Shown: positions 8,012 to 16,551 of the stretch, one piece after another
How positions within the stretch are numbered: the stretch's first letter is position 1
Layout: every line of letters starts with the position of its first letter
NCBI GenBank assembly: GCA_026400845.1
Contig: JAPLOH010000164.1
Coordinates: 1 to 39,735 of the forward strand
Direction of reading: 5' to 3'
Length of the DNA stretch: 39,735 nucleotides
DNA from: Alphaproteobacteria bacterium
GTDB taxonomy: Bacteria; Pseudomonadota; Alphaproteobacteria; Acetobacterales; Acetobacteraceae
Made by a program: the position numbers and the translations under genes
Notes under the pieces: generated by a model
Told to the model about the DNA's origin: nothing
Seen by the model: the letters and a program-made list of their open reading frames with translations, nothing else
Databases searched by the model: none

Positions 8012-8017
8012 CTCCTT
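8012..8017 (-). promoter_or_regulatory. Strong Shine-Dalgarno fixing a TTG start of the HNH gene
   Basis: On the minus strand AAGGAG lies 6 bases before TTG at 8005-8003. No ATG or GTG in the same frame is as well placed, so TTG is the likely initiator. Confidence 0.65.
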
Positions 8018-8158
8018 GTCGGGCGGCGCGCGCGGTATCGGGGTCTTCCAGAAAGTCGACCCATGAGAGAGCGAGCGTCACCGTGAACCTGAACCGACTA
8101 TCGCAAAGCCCTCACCGTGCCGCAAGCCAACCCGGGAGAGATTCATCAACCGGTCATC

Positions 8159-8812
8159 TCACCCGAGGCGAAAGGCGCGGCGGAGGAATTGCGCGCCGGC
8201 GGTGACACCTTCTTCACTTATCTGGTGCCCCAGGTTTGGCGGATACAGCGCTTCGACATGGGCACCGCGCTGCCGCAGTGCGGCCTCGGACCGCCGCCCC
8301 CAGTCCGCCGGAACGGTATGGTCTGCACCGCCGTTGACAATGAGCACCGAGGGGAAATCGGACCGCTGCGGCAGAGAATCGGCGCCGAGTAGAACACCCG
8401 CTAAGACCACAGCCGCCCTTGGCGCCGGAGTCCGCCGGAGAGCGGAATAAAGAGCCACAATGGAGCCTTGACTGAACCCAGCCATGGCACAGTCTCGACC
8501 ACCGAGATTCAGGTTCTGCAGTTCACGATCGACAAAGTTATCAAGCAATTGAGCAGCTTTGGCCACGTCAGCCAGCATTTCCGCGGCCGAGCGGTTGGTC
8601 AGTTCAAACCATTGCGCGCCATGTTCCGGCCGCGGTCCCCGCAGGGGACCCGTCGGCAGGCTGAAGGCAGCATCCGGCAGCACCTGTCCCCAACGGCGTG
8701 CCAGTTCCGTCATCCGCCGCCAGTCGCCGCCCCGCCCATGGCACAGAACCATAAGTTGCCGCGCGGGTCTGCCAGACACCGGCGGGATACGGTGCCCTTC
8801 CAATAGCTCCAT
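8159..8812 (-). CDS. Phospholipase/carboxylesterase family alpha/beta hydrolase
   Basis: The product is 217 residues from the ATG at 8812, which is preceded by AAGGAG with a 6-base spacer; an open frame continues upstream to 9049 but is antisense to gluQ. Features are LMVLCHGRGGDW (oxyanion strand), the nucleophile elbow MAGFSQGSIVALYSAL, VLIVNGGADHTVP with the catalytic Asp, and a terminal LGHQIS with the catalytic His. This is the AB hydrolase_2 fold (YpfH/acyl-protein-thioesterase-like), acting on short-chain esters in the cytoplasm. It is divergent from gluQ, with a 40-base gap between the two starts. The 153 bases to the HNH gene hold nothing I can assign. Confidence 0.87.
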   Translation of the reverse strand: MELLEGHRIPPVSGRPARQLMVLCHGRGGDWRRMTELARRWGQVLPDAAFSLPTGPLRGPRPEHGAQWFELTNRSAAEMLADVAKAAQLLDNFVDRELQNLNLGGRDCAMAGFSQGSIVALYSALRRTPAPRAAVVLAGVLLGADSLPQRSDFPSVLIVNGGADHTVPADWGRRSEAALRQRGAHVEALYPPNLGHQISEEGVTAGAQFLRRAFRLG

Positions 8813-8852
8813 GCCACTCTCCTTCGGCGCGCCAGCACGATATACCGGCACT

Positions 8853-9737
8853 ATGATAACAACTACCCGTTTCGCCCCAAGCCCGACCGGGCTTCTCCAT
8901 CTTGGCCATGCCCATGCCGCCCTGTTCGCGTGGCGGCTCGCCCGAGCCGGGTCCGGCCGCTTCCTGCTTCGTTTCGAGGACATCGACCCCGGCCGCTGCC
9001 GGCCGGAGTATGCCGAGGCCATCGCCGAGGATCTCGCCTGGCTCGGCATCGACTGGGACGGAGACGTCCGCGTTCAGTCCGCCAATCTGCCGGACTATGC
9101 CGCGGCCCTTGCCTGCCTATCCCGCCGCGACCTTGTCTACCCCTGTTTCTGCACCCGCGCCGACATCGCCCGGGAGGCGGCAGGCTCCGCGAGCGCGCCG
9201 CACGGCCCAGATGGCGCTCCGCTCTATCCGGGCACCTGTCGCCGCCATTCTGCCGCCTGCCGCGCGGCACTTCTCGCCACCGGCACACCGCATGCGTTGC
9301 GCCTCGACATGGCGCTGGCCTGCGCCGAGGCCGGTCCGCTCTCCTTCCATGAACGCGGCGAGGGGCGCCTGCACTGCGACCCCGCCCGCTTCGGCGATAT
9401 CATCCTTGCCCGCAAGGACGCACCTGCGAGTTACCATCTTTGCGTGACGCATGACGACTGTCTGCAGGGTGTCAATTTGGTAACGCGTGGCGTGGACCTC
9501 AAGCCCGCGACCGATGTTCAGCGCCTCCTCCAGGTGCTGTTGGGTTGGCCGGAGCCCGAGTATGCGCATCACGAACTGGTGTGCGGACCAGATGGTCGGC
9601 GCCTCGCCAGGCGCGCCCCCGCGGCCACACTGCGGGACCTGCGGTCCCGGGGCGTGAGCCCCGCCGAGGCCCGTGCCATGGCCGGCTTCCCCGACGGCCT
9701 CAGAACGCCATCATCCGCGCCTCGCGCAGGGCGTTGA
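8853..9737 (+). CDS. gluQ: Glutamyl-Q tRNA(Asp) synthetase
   Basis: The product is 294 residues, resembling the catalytic half of glutamyl-tRNA synthetase without the anticodon-binding part, as in YadB/GluQ-RS. The class I motif is RFAPSPTGLLHLGHAHAAL at the N-terminus, followed by RFEDIDPGRC. Zinc ligands are CFC plus YPGTC. HLCVTHDDCLQGVNLVTRG and DVQRLLQVLLG match the family. These enzymes attach glutamate to the queuosine base of tRNA(Asp). The KMSKS-equivalent reads GRRLARR, so the usual lysines are arginines. The C-terminus overlaps the opposing amidase gene by 38 bases; the last dozen residues (after FPDGL) may be a non-homologous tail. The start at 8853 is confirmed by the family N-terminus, although the frame is open upstream. 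Confidence 0.9.
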   Translation: MITTTRFAPSPTGLLHLGHAHAALFAWRLARAGSGRFLLRFEDIDPGRCRPEYAEAIAEDLAWLGIDWDGDVRVQSANLPDYAAALACLSRRDLVYPCFCTRADIAREAAGSASAPHGPDGAPLYPGTCRRHSAACRAALLATGTPHALRLDMALACAEAGPLSFHERGEGRLHCDPARFGDIILARKDAPASYHLCVTHDDCLQGVNLVTRGVDLKPATDVQRLLQVLLGWPEPEYAHHELVCGPDGRRLARRAPAATLRDLRSRGVSPAEARAMAGFPDGLRTPSSAPRAGR

Positions 9738-11112
9738 AGCCGAGCAGCCCTTCGATCGCCAGACACGCCTCCAGCACCGCGCGCTCAGAATATTTTGGCC
9801 CCACCACCTGTAACCCGACCGGCAACCCCTCGGCAGTGAGCCCGCAGGGGATCGACGCGGCGGGATGGCCGGTGAGGTTGAACGGCAGGGTATAGGGCAC
9901 GCCGTCATGCCAGCGGTCATACCCCTGGGTGTTGTATTCGGCCTCGATCGAGGGCGCGACATGCGGCGTGGTCGGCGTTACCAGCAGGTCGAATTCCCGG
10001 AAGGCAACGGCGAGTTCACGGTGCAGGCGGGCCCGCTCCTTTTCCCCGGCGAGCACCGGTTCCACCCCGATGCCAAGCCCCTGCTCGGCCACCGCGACGT
10101 AGCCGGGGTCGATCAGGTCCCACTGCTCGCGCGGGTAGGTATTGAGCCGGACGCCGAAACTCGCCCTCCAGAATGCCTCGAAGGCCGGGCGAAGATGCAT
10201 GATCACCGGGCCGACCTCCTCCACCACGGCGCCGGTGCTTGCGATCCGTCCGAGTGCCGCCTCAACCACCGGCCGCACCGCCTCGTCCGGCACAGCGCCC
10301 CCGAGCAGCGGCGCGTAGGCCAGCCTGAGCCCGGCAAGGCGTGGCCTGAGACCGTCGAGCCAGCCCTCGGCCGGCGGCGGCAGGGCATACCAGTCGCGGT
10401 CATCGGGCCGCGCCATCACCGCCAGCGCCGTCGCGGCGTCGGCCACCGAGCGGGTGAGCGGCCCACCGGAAACGACCGTGGCGAAGAACCCTTCCAGCGG
10501 CGAATGCGGCACCCGACCGAAGTTCGGCTTGATGCCAAATACCCCCGAGAAGGCTGCGGGGATGCGGATCGAGCCCCCGCCGTCGTTGCCGAAGGCGATG
10601 GTGCCCACGCCTGCCGCCAGCGCCGCGGCCGCGCCCCCGGAGGAGCCACCCGGCGAGCGGCCGGTGTCCCACGGATTGCGCGTCCTGGCACCCCGCAATC
10701 GGCTGTCGGTGACGCCCTTCCAGCCGAATTCCGGCGTCGTCGTCTTGCCCAGGAACACCGCCCCCGCCTCACGCAGCCGCGCCACCACCGGGGCATCCCC
10801 CTCCGCCGGCGCATCGCTGGACAGCAGCGAACCGTTGCGCGTCGGGTGCCCCGCGACGTCGACATTGTCCTTGATGGTCATCGGCACACCGTCGAGCGGC
10901 GACAGCGGGCGGCCCGCACGCCAGCGGCCATCCGCCGCCGCCGCCATCGCCCGCGCGCCCGCGGCATCGACGACCTGGAACGCAGCCAGCCGCGGCTCGA
11001 CTTCGGCGATGCGCGCTATGTGGTGTTCCACCAGCGCGCCCGGCGTGAGATCGCCGCGACGGAAGCGGTCAGTCACCTCGGCGATCGACAGAAACAGAAT
11101 GGGATCGGCCAT
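9700..11112 (-). CDS. Amidase (amidase signature family)
   Basis: The product is 470 residues from the ATG at 11112 (GGAG 8 bases upstream). The amidase-signature triad is visible: the Lys in VPMTIKDNVDV, the cis-Ser in GRSPGGSSGGAAAAL, and the nucleophile Ser in FGNDGGGSIRIPAAFSG. GIKPNFGRVP and the terminal HPAASIPCGL with LPVGLQVVG are also typical. These enzymes hydrolyse amide bonds with release of ammonia or an amine; they are often annotated GatA-like, but GatA normally sits with gatC and gatB, absent here, so a stand-alone amidase is likely. It is divergent from the glutathione S-transferase gene (134 bases apart) and convergent with gluQ, overlapping it by 38 bases. Confidence 0.92.
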   Translation of the reverse strand: MADPILFLSIAEVTDRFRRGDLTPGALVEHHIARIAEVEPRLAAFQVVDAAGARAMAAAADGRWRAGRPLSPLDGVPMTIKDNVDVAGHPTRNGSLLSSDAPAEGDAPVVARLREAGAVFLGKTTTPEFGWKGVTDSRLRGARTRNPWDTGRSPGGSSGGAAAALAAGVGTIAFGNDGGGSIRIPAAFSGVFGIKPNFGRVPHSPLEGFFATVVSGGPLTRSVADAATALAVMARPDDRDWYALPPPAEGWLDGLRPRLAGLRLAYAPLLGGAVPDEAVRPVVEAALGRIASTGAVVEEVGPVIMHLRPAFEAFWRASFGVRLNTYPREQWDLIDPGYVAVAEQGLGIGVEPVLAGEKERARLHRELAVAFREFDLLVTPTTPHVAPSIEAEYNTQGYDRWHDGVPYTLPFNLTGHPAASIPCGLTAEGLPVGLQVVGPKYSERAVLEACLAIEGLLGFNALREARMMAF

Positions 11113-11246
11113 GGCGGGGGCTCCATATGTCAAAGCGGAACTCTGTGCCTGGTGCGCCGGCTTGAAAAGAGCATGCGCGATTTGCCGAAGCGCCGCCCCT
11201 GGCGGATACTTCGAGGCTATCCCCTATCCACGCGCTGGAGCCCGCC

Positions 11247-11873
11247 ATGAGCATTGAACTTTATACCTGGAACACCCCCAACGGCCGCAAGATCAGCGCC
11301 GCCCTGGAGGAGATGGGCCTGCCCTACAACGTCCATCCCGTGAACATCTCGAAGGACGAGCAGTTCGCGCCCGATTTTCTGAAAATCAGCCCGAACAACA
11401 AGATCCCTGCCATTGTCGACCCCGAAGGCCCTGGCGGCCAGCCGATCAGCATTTTCGAATCGGGCGCCATCTTGATTTATCTCGGCCAAAAGACCGGCCA
11501 GTTCTGGCCGTCCGATATCCGCGCCCAGATTCCGGTGCTGGAATGGCTGATGTGGCAGATGGCCGGTTTCGGCCCGATGCCCGGCCAGGTGCACCACTTC
11601 ATCGCGCTGGAAAACGAGGAGGACCGCCGCTACGGCCTGGCGCGCTACATGAAGGAAACCCGCCGCCTCTACGGCGTGGCCGACCGCCGCCTCGCTGACG
11701 TCGAATTCTTCGCCGGCCCCCTCTCGATCGCTGACTTCGCAATCCTCGGCTGGGCCTGGCGTCATACACGCCATCAGGTCGACCTCGCGGATTTCCCCAA
11801 CGTCAAACGCTGGTACGAAACGATGATGGCCCGCCCCGCCACGAAACGCGGCTTCGACGTATCGCTAGGCTGA
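11247..11873 (+). CDS. Glutathione S-transferase (YfcG/Ure2p-like)
   Basis: The product is 208 residues. The thioredoxin-like N-terminal domain starts IELYTWNTPNGRKISAALEE; the TPNG motif is typical of the nu-class/YfcG group. NNKIPAIVD carries the cis-Pro, and FESGAILIYL is the glutathione gamma-glutamyl-binding ES pair. The helical domain (about 90-208) includes PGQVHHF and LSIADFAILGWAWRH, the conserved N-capping box. Such enzymes act on organic disulfides and peroxides with glutathione in the cytosol. GGAG lies 6-10 bases before the ATG. It is divergent from the amidase and ends just before an IS3-family relic. Confidence 0.92.
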   Translation: MSIELYTWNTPNGRKISAALEEMGLPYNVHPVNISKDEQFAPDFLKISPNNKIPAIVDPEGPGGQPISIFESGAILIYLGQKTGQFWPSDIRAQIPVLEWLMWQMAGFGPMPGQVHHFIALENEEDRRYGLARYMKETRRLYGVADRRLADVEFFAGPLSIADFAILGWAWRHTRHQVDLADFPNVKRWYETMMARPATKRGFDVSLG

Positions 11874-11907
11874 AGGACCTTGAGTCGCCCGGCCGGACGA
11901 TTGGGCC

Positions 11908-12062
11908 TTGCGTCAGCGATTGCGCGAGTTCGCGGGTGAGTGCCGTCGGTTTGGTTATCGGCGGCTGGGTTACCTGCGGGCGCGGGAGGGAAGGCGCCCA
12001 GGCGCAAGAAGCTGCTTCGCCTTTGTCGCGAGCAGGGGCTTCTGGTTCGCCGCCGACCCTGA
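11908..12062 (+). pseudogene. IS3-family transposase (OrfB) remnant, frameshifted
   Basis: One frame reads LRQRLREFAGECRRFGYRRL and continues GYLRAREGRRP; another then reads KKLLRLCREQGLLVRRRP and stops at TGA 12060-12062. Together they match the helix-turn-helix (HTH_21) stretch that precedes the integrase core in IS3-family OrfB proteins of the IS407 type. No DDE core, no OrfA and no clear terminal repeats remain. It is a short decayed fragment between the GST and SDR genes. The 66 bases after it show nothing I can assign. Confidence 0.7.
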
Positions 12063-12128
12063 GTTGGTCACGGGAGCAGAGGGTCGGGTAGCACTACATC
12101 GTACCGGGCAAGCCGTCACAGAACGGCC

Positions 12129-12923
12129 TCAGCGGGCTGTGCCGCCGGCGTTAAGGGCGAGGTTGCCGCCATCGACGGGGAGGATCACGCCGGTGATCAT
12201 CGATGCAGCGTCGCTAGCGAGAAAATGGATAGCGGCAGCGCAGTCTTCCGACGTCGCCAGTCGGCCGAGCGGAATGCCGCGGATCATTCGTGCGAGTAGC
12301 TCCTTGCCGCCCGGAGAATTGGCCAGCTGGGAAAAGCCTGGCGTGTCCACCTGGCAGGGCTGCACGGCGTTGACCCGGATGCCGGCGCCGGCCCACTCGA
12401 CCGCGAGTTCGCGCGTCATCTGGTTCATGCCGGCCTTGGCGACACTGAAGCTGACATTGCCGCGGCCGAGCGCCGAACTGCCGCCGATGGAGCTGACATT
12501 GACGATGGCGCCGCCGCGACCAGCTGCCAACAACCGACGGCCGACGGCGCGAGCCATCATGAAGCTGCCGGCGAGGTTCAGCTCGAACATGTGGCGGAAT
12601 TCGGCCATCGTCACCTGCTCGGGCAAGGTATGGCTGCCGGAGCCGGCGTTGTTGATCAGGATCGTGACGAGGCCAAGCTCTGCCTGGACACGGCCGACCA
12701 CCGTGTCGACGACTGCCTCGTCGGTGACATCGCCGACATAGCCGGTCGCGTCGACGCCTTCGGCGCGCAGGGCGGCTACTGCGTCGGCCAGTTCGACGGC
12801 GCGGATGTCCATCACTGCCAGTCGGGCGCCATGCTGGCCGAGCAGGCGGGCGGTGGCGAGACCGATGCCGGCGGCCCCGCCGGTAACCAGGGCGACGCGG
12901 CCGGTGAGGTCGTGGAGGGTCAT
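12129..12923 (-). CDS. Short-chain dehydrogenase/reductase with Phe in place of the catalytic Tyr
   Basis: The product is 264 residues with the classical SDR layout: TGGAAGIG nucleotide loop (residues 14-21), VMDIR after strand beta-2 (suggesting NAD preference), INNAG at about 90-94, NVSS near 142-145, and C-terminal GVILPVDGGN. The normally invariant Tyr of YxxxK is Phe159 here (SFSVAKAG, with Lys163), read directly from TTC on the coding strand. Oxidoreductase activity is therefore doubtful by the standard mechanism. Its ATG overlaps the stop of the upstream ABC ATPase by four bases, making it the last gene of the importer operon. The likely role is handling the imported ligand. Confidence 0.88.
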   Translation of the reverse strand: MTLHDLTGRVALVTGGAAGIGLATARLLGQHGARLAVMDIRAVELADAVAALRAEGVDATGYVGDVTDEAVVDTVVGRVQAELGLVTILINNAGSGSHTLPEQVTMAEFRHMFELNLAGSFMMARAVGRRLLAAGRGGAIVNVSSIGGSSALGRGNVSFSVAKAGMNQMTRELAVEWAGAGIRVNAVQPCQVDTPGFSQLANSPGGKELLARMIRGIPLGRLATSEDCAAAIHFLASDAASMITGVILPVDGGNLALNAGGTAR

Positions 12924-13693
12924 GGTGCGGTTTCCTTCGGTTTGCGGCCGGGGATCGAGGCGATCAGTGCCTGGGTGTACGGGTGCTGCGGGTGTTCGAA
13001 GACGGTGGCAGTTTCCCCCGCCTCGACGATCTCGCCGTCGCGCATCACATGGACGCGGCGTGCGAGGTAACGGACCACCGCAAGGTCATGGGAGATCAGA
13101 ATGATCGACAGGCCCTGGCCGAGCAGGCCGTGAAACAGGTTCAGGAGCTGGGCCTGGGCGGACTGGTCGATGGCCGAGGTGGGTTCGTCGGCGATCAGCA
13201 GCGCCGGGCTGGCGGAGAGGGCGCGGGCGACGCTGGCGCGCTGGCGCTGGCCGCCGGAAAGCAGGCGCGGCTTCTTACGTGCGTCGTCGGGGCCGATGCC
13301 CATGCGCGCCAGCAGGTCAAGCGACCGGGCGGTGGCCTCGGCGGCGGAGCAGCGCTCGTGGAAGCGGCAGGCCTCGGCGACGGCGGCGAGCGCGGTCATG
13401 CGCGGGTTGAGGCTGCCATAGGGGTCCTGGAAGACCATCTGCACCTGACGGCGCAGCGGCCCGGGATAGGCAATGCCGCCGGCGTAGACGGGCTGGCCAC
13501 GGAACAGGACCTCGCCTTCGCTGGGCGGCTGGAGACCGGCGAGGATGCGCGCCAGGGTCGACTTGCCGCTACCGGACTCGCCGACGATGCCGATCGACTC
13601 CCCGGGCTCGATCGACAGCGCAGCATCACGCACGGCGGCGACGCGACCGAAACGCATGGAGACGCCGCGCGCCGACAGCAGCGGCGCGGTCAT
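12920..13693 (-). CDS. Peptide/nickel-type ABC importer ATPase (DppF/OppF-like)
   Basis: The product is 257 residues from the ATG at 13693. It has Walker A GESGSGKST, Q-loop QMVFQDPYGSLNPR, signature [15 protein letters not shown], Walker B LLIADEPTSAID and switch His in ISHDLAVVRYLA, and ends HPYTQALIASIPGRKPKE, the C-terminal HPYT hallmark of Opp/Dpp ATPases. It should pair with the neighbouring DppD-like ATPase to drive the two permeases. ATGA overlaps exist on both sides (with the DppD-like gene upstream and the SDR downstream), so expression is tightly coupled. An open frame extends upstream to 13807 but is inside the DppD-like gene. Confidence 0.93.
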   Translation of the reverse strand: MTAPLLSARGVSMRFGRVAAVRDAALSIEPGESIGIVGESGSGKSTLARILAGLQPPSEGEVLFRGQPVYAGGIAYPGPLRRQVQMVFQDPYGSLNPRMTALAAVAEACRFHERCSAAEATARSLDLLARMGIGPDDARKKPRLLSGGQRQRASVARALSASPALLIADEPTSAIDQSAQAQLLNLFHGLLGQGLSIILISHDLAVVRYLARRVHVMRDGEIVEAGETATVFEHPQHPYTQALIASIPGRKPKETAP

Positions 13694-14646
13694 GCCGCCC
13701 GCTCCGGATGCAGGCAGGCGTTGGCATGGGCCTCGCCACGCATGGGCGGGTGTGGGCCCAGGCGGCAGTCGGGCTGGGCGATGTCGCAGCGCGCCGCGAA
13801 ACGACAACCAGGCGGCCAGGCTCCGACGGAAGGCGGCTGGCCGGCGATGGTGACCAGCGGCGTGCCGGGTTCCGCGAGCTCGATGCGGGAGCGATTCAGT
13901 GCGATCGTGTAGGGGTGTCGCGGGGCGGCATGGGCGGGGACAGCCTCGACGCAGGCGCCGGCATGCATCACCAGAATGCGATCGCAGACGTCGTCGACCA
14001 GAGCGAGGTCGTGGGAGACGAGGATGATGGCGGTACCCAGCCGGGCGCGGATGTCGCGCAGCAGCTGCATGATCCCCGCCTGGACGGTGACGTCGAGGCC
14101 CGTGGTCGGTTCATCCGCCACGAGCAGTTCCGGCGTGCCGGCGATGGCGCAGGCGATCATGACGCGCTGGCGCATGCCGCCGCTTAGCTGGTGGGGATAC
14201 TGGGCCAGCACCAGTTCGGGCCGGCGGATCTGCACGAGGTCGAGTAATTCGCGGGCGCGGGCCGGAACGTCGGCGCCGGGGGTGCCCTGCAGGATGGCCT
14301 CGCGAAGCTGAGCGCCGATGGTCATCACTGGGTTGGGGCCGGCCAGCGCGCTCTGCGGCACGTAGCCGACGCGGCGGCCGCGGATGTCGCGCCACGCGCG
14401 TTCATCGGTGTGGGCGAGGTCGGTGCCGGCGAGGGTGATGCGGCCGGACAGGATCGCCGCACCGCGCCGGCGCAGGGTGCCGATCAGGCTGCGGCAGAGC
14501 ATGGTCTTGCCGGAGCCGGATTCGCCGATCAGGCCCAGCATCTCGCCGGGTTGCAGCCACAGGCTGGCGTTTTCCACGATCGCCAGCGGGGCGGCGCTGC
14601 CGCGCGGAATGCCGATGGTGAGGTTTTCGATGGTGAGCAGGCTCAT
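13690..14646 (-). CDS. Peptide/nickel-type ABC importer ATPase (DppD/OppD-like)
   Basis: The product is 318 residues from the ATG at 14646. Walker A is GESGSGKT, the Q-loop is VPQSALAGPNPVM, the signature is LSGGMRQRVMIACAI, Walker B is LLVADEPTTGLD and the switch region is LVSHDLALVDDVCD. The C-terminal HPYTIALNRS plus a cysteine-rich end (CRFAARCDIAQPDCR, then ACLHPERAA) is the oligopeptide ATPase C-terminal region, which carries a 4Fe-4S-like Cys cluster in some family members. ATGA overlaps join it to the permease upstream and the second ATPase downstream. Confidence 0.93.
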   Translation of the reverse strand: MSLLTIENLTIGIPRGSAAPLAIVENASLWLQPGEMLGLIGESGSGKTMLCRSLIGTLRRRGAAILSGRITLAGTDLAHTDERAWRDIRGRRVGYVPQSALAGPNPVMTIGAQLREAILQGTPGADVPARARELLDLVQIRRPELVLAQYPHQLSGGMRQRVMIACAIAGTPELLVADEPTTGLDVTVQAGIMQLLRDIRARLGTAIILVSHDLALVDDVCDRILVMHAGACVEAVPAHAAPRHPYTIALNRSRIELAEPGTPLVTIAGQPPSVGAWPPGCRFAARCDIAQPDCRLGPHPPMRGEAHANACLHPERAA

Positions 14647-15452
14647 TCGCCCGCCCCCCGCTCGCGCCGCGACAGGCCCTCGGCGATGAATGACAGGCCG
14701 ATTCCGGCCCAGCAGAGGGCGAGGCCGGGGAAGATCGTCATCCACCAGGCGTTCTGCACGAAGGGGCGGCCCTCGCTCATCATCACGCCCCATTCCGCGG
14801 TCGGGGGCGCGGCGCCGAGCGAGAGGAAGGAGAGGCCGGAGATCAGCATGATGACGAGGATGACGTCGCTCAGCGCGTAAGCCAGTGTCTCGGCGGAGAC
14901 GTTGGGGACGAAGTGGCGCAGCAGGATGCGGTGCCGGGGATAGCCCTGGAGCCGGGCGGCCTCGATATAGGGCATGCGGGCGACGACGTCGGCGCGTGTG
15001 CGGGCGATGCGGGCGTAGCGGGCCCAGTTGGTCATCGCCAGGACGATGACGATGCTCTGCAGCCCGGGCCCGAACAGGGCGATCAGGGCGATGGCGAGGA
15101 CCAGCAGCGGCAGGGCGTTGATGGCGTCGATCAGCGAGGTGGTGAGGGCGGCGACGACGCGGCTGGTGGCCAGGCTGAGCAGGATGCCGATGGCGGTGCC
15201 GAGCACGAGCGGGATGGAGACGCCGAGGAAGGCGACGCCGAGGTCGCGGTGGACGGCGGCGAAGACGCGGGTGAAAACATCGCGGCCGAGCTGGTCGGTG
15301 CCAAAGAAGTACTCGCGCGAGGGCGGCCGGAATGGGATCGCCACCAACTCATTGGGATGGAACTCGCTCAGCAACGGCACGGCGATACCGGCGGCGACCA
15401 CGGTCAGCAGCATCGTCGCACCGACGGCGATACCGATCCGCCCCTCGTTCAC
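14643..15452 (-). CDS. Peptide/nickel-type ABC importer permease (DppC-like)
   Basis: The product is 269 residues from a GTG start that overlaps the upstream permease stop (GTGA). It has an N-terminal membrane segment at about residues 9-29, the DppC/OppC landmark FGTDQLGRDVFTRV, several more membrane segments, and the ATPase-coupling EAA loop (YIEAARLQGYPRHRILLRH, then FVPN). LSFLSLGAAPPTAEWG and the terminal WAGIGLSFIAEGL are typical. It should form the inner-membrane channel with the DppB-like subunit. The GTG start and 4-base overlap indicate translation by re-initiation. Confidence 0.93.
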   Translation of the reverse strand: MNEGRIGIAVGATMLLTVVAAGIAVPLLSEFHPNELVAIPFRPPSREYFFGTDQLGRDVFTRVFAAVHRDLGVAFLGVSIPLVLGTAIGILLSLATSRVVAALTTSLIDAINALPLLVLAIALIALFGPGLQSIVIVLAMTNWARYARIARTRADVVARMPYIEAARLQGYPRHRILLRHFVPNVSAETLAYALSDVILVIMLISGLSFLSLGAAPPTAEWGVMMSEGRPFVQNAWWMTIFPGLALCWAGIGLSFIAEGLSRRERGAGE

Positions 15453-16435
15453 GTCGCCCCCACGCGGGGGTCGAGCCAGTTGGCCAGCAGGTCGCCGGCG
15501 AGGCTGACGGCGACGACGAACAGGCCGAATACCAGGACAATGCCCTGCACCAGCGGGTAGTCGCGGTTGATCACGGCGCCGACCAGGCTGCGGCCGATGC
15601 CGGGCAGCGAGAAGATGGTCTCGATGATCACGGTCGAGCCGATCATCACGCCGACCATGTAGGAGAGCAGCACGATGCTGGGGGCGAGCGAGGGCTTGAG
15701 CAGATAGAACCAGGTGAAGCGCAGGCGCGAGACGCCGCGGATGATGCCGGTCTCGACGAATTCCTCGCCGCGGGTCTGCACCAGCGAGGCGTGCAGGACG
15801 CGCGACAGCACGGGGACCAGGTGGGTGCAGATCACCAGCGCCGGCAGCCAGAGGAAGCGCAGGTTGGCGGGGAAGCCCGGCTCGTAGCCGATGATCGGCG
15901 CGATCTGCCAGTGCAGGCCGAAGACGATCAGGCCGACCAGGGCGGTGAAGAAGGCGGGAATGGCCAGCATGACGGAGGTGGTGGCGCGGAACAGATAGGG
16001 CACCCAGGGCCGCCGGCTGGTGGCGATCGCCAGCGCCAGCGGCACGGCCACGACGAGCGCCATCGCCAACGTGACAGCGATGATGCCGAGTGTCACCGGC
16101 AGCGATTCGGCGATGATCGTGGCAACATCGCGCTGGGTTTCGATCGAGGTGCCGAGGCGGCCATGCAGCATGCCCCAGGTGTATTCGACGAACTGCGTGG
16201 CGGGATCGACGTCCAGCCGAAGCGCGTGGCGCAGTCGATCGATCGCCTCTGGGGCCGCCTCGGCGCCAAGCCGGGCCAGCACCGGATCGCCGGGCGCGAG
16301 GCGGATCAGGCCGAAAGCGATCACCATCACCCAGAAGGACACCGCGGCGGCCCGCGCAAGACGGGCAGTGACTTTCTTCAGGAGGCGGGATCGGGCCTGT
16401 TCGACGTCAGGGGAGCTACGCTCAGGCATTGCCAT
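15449..16435 (-). CDS. Peptide/nickel-type ABC importer permease (DppB-like)
   Basis: The product is about 328 residues if translation starts at the ATG at 16435; GTG at 16462 and ATG at 16429 are alternatives. Family marks are FGLIRLAPGDPV after the first membrane helix, LGTSIETQRDVATII, the EAA loop EFVETGIIRGVSRLRFTWFY and IIETIFSLPGIGRSLVGAV, followed by NRDYPLVQG. The N-terminus before the first helix is unusually long and basic (about 30 residues). It is separated from the solute-binding protein gene by 116 bases; that gap is mildly GC-rich without a clear terminator. Confidence 0.92.
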   Translation of the reverse strand: MAMPERSSPDVEQARSRLLKKVTARLARAAAVSFWVMVIAFGLIRLAPGDPVLARLGAEAAPEAIDRLRHALRLDVDPATQFVEYTWGMLHGRLGTSIETQRDVATIIAESLPVTLGIIAVTLAMALVVAVPLALAIATSRRPWVPYLFRATTSVMLAIPAFFTALVGLIVFGLHWQIAPIIGYEPGFPANLRFLWLPALVICTHLVPVLSRVLHASLVQTRGEEFVETGIIRGVSRLRFTWFYLLKPSLAPSIVLLSYMVGVMIGSTVIIETIFSLPGIGRSLVGAVINRDYPLVQGIVLVFGLFVVAVSLAGDLLANWLDPRVGAT

Positions 16436-16551
16436 GCCGGTGCCTCGGTCAGGCCCCTGCACGGGACTGATCAGCGCGGCCGATCAGTCCCGCCCAGACG
16501 GCGCGGCGCGGGCGCCGGGTGCCTGTCGTCATGCCACCGCCAACCAGCGTC

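Noticed and set aside
8559-8852. N-terminal extension of GluQ-RS
   Set aside because: The extra 98 residues have no homology and are antisense to the carboxylesterase; the class I start motif begins right after the ATG at 8853.
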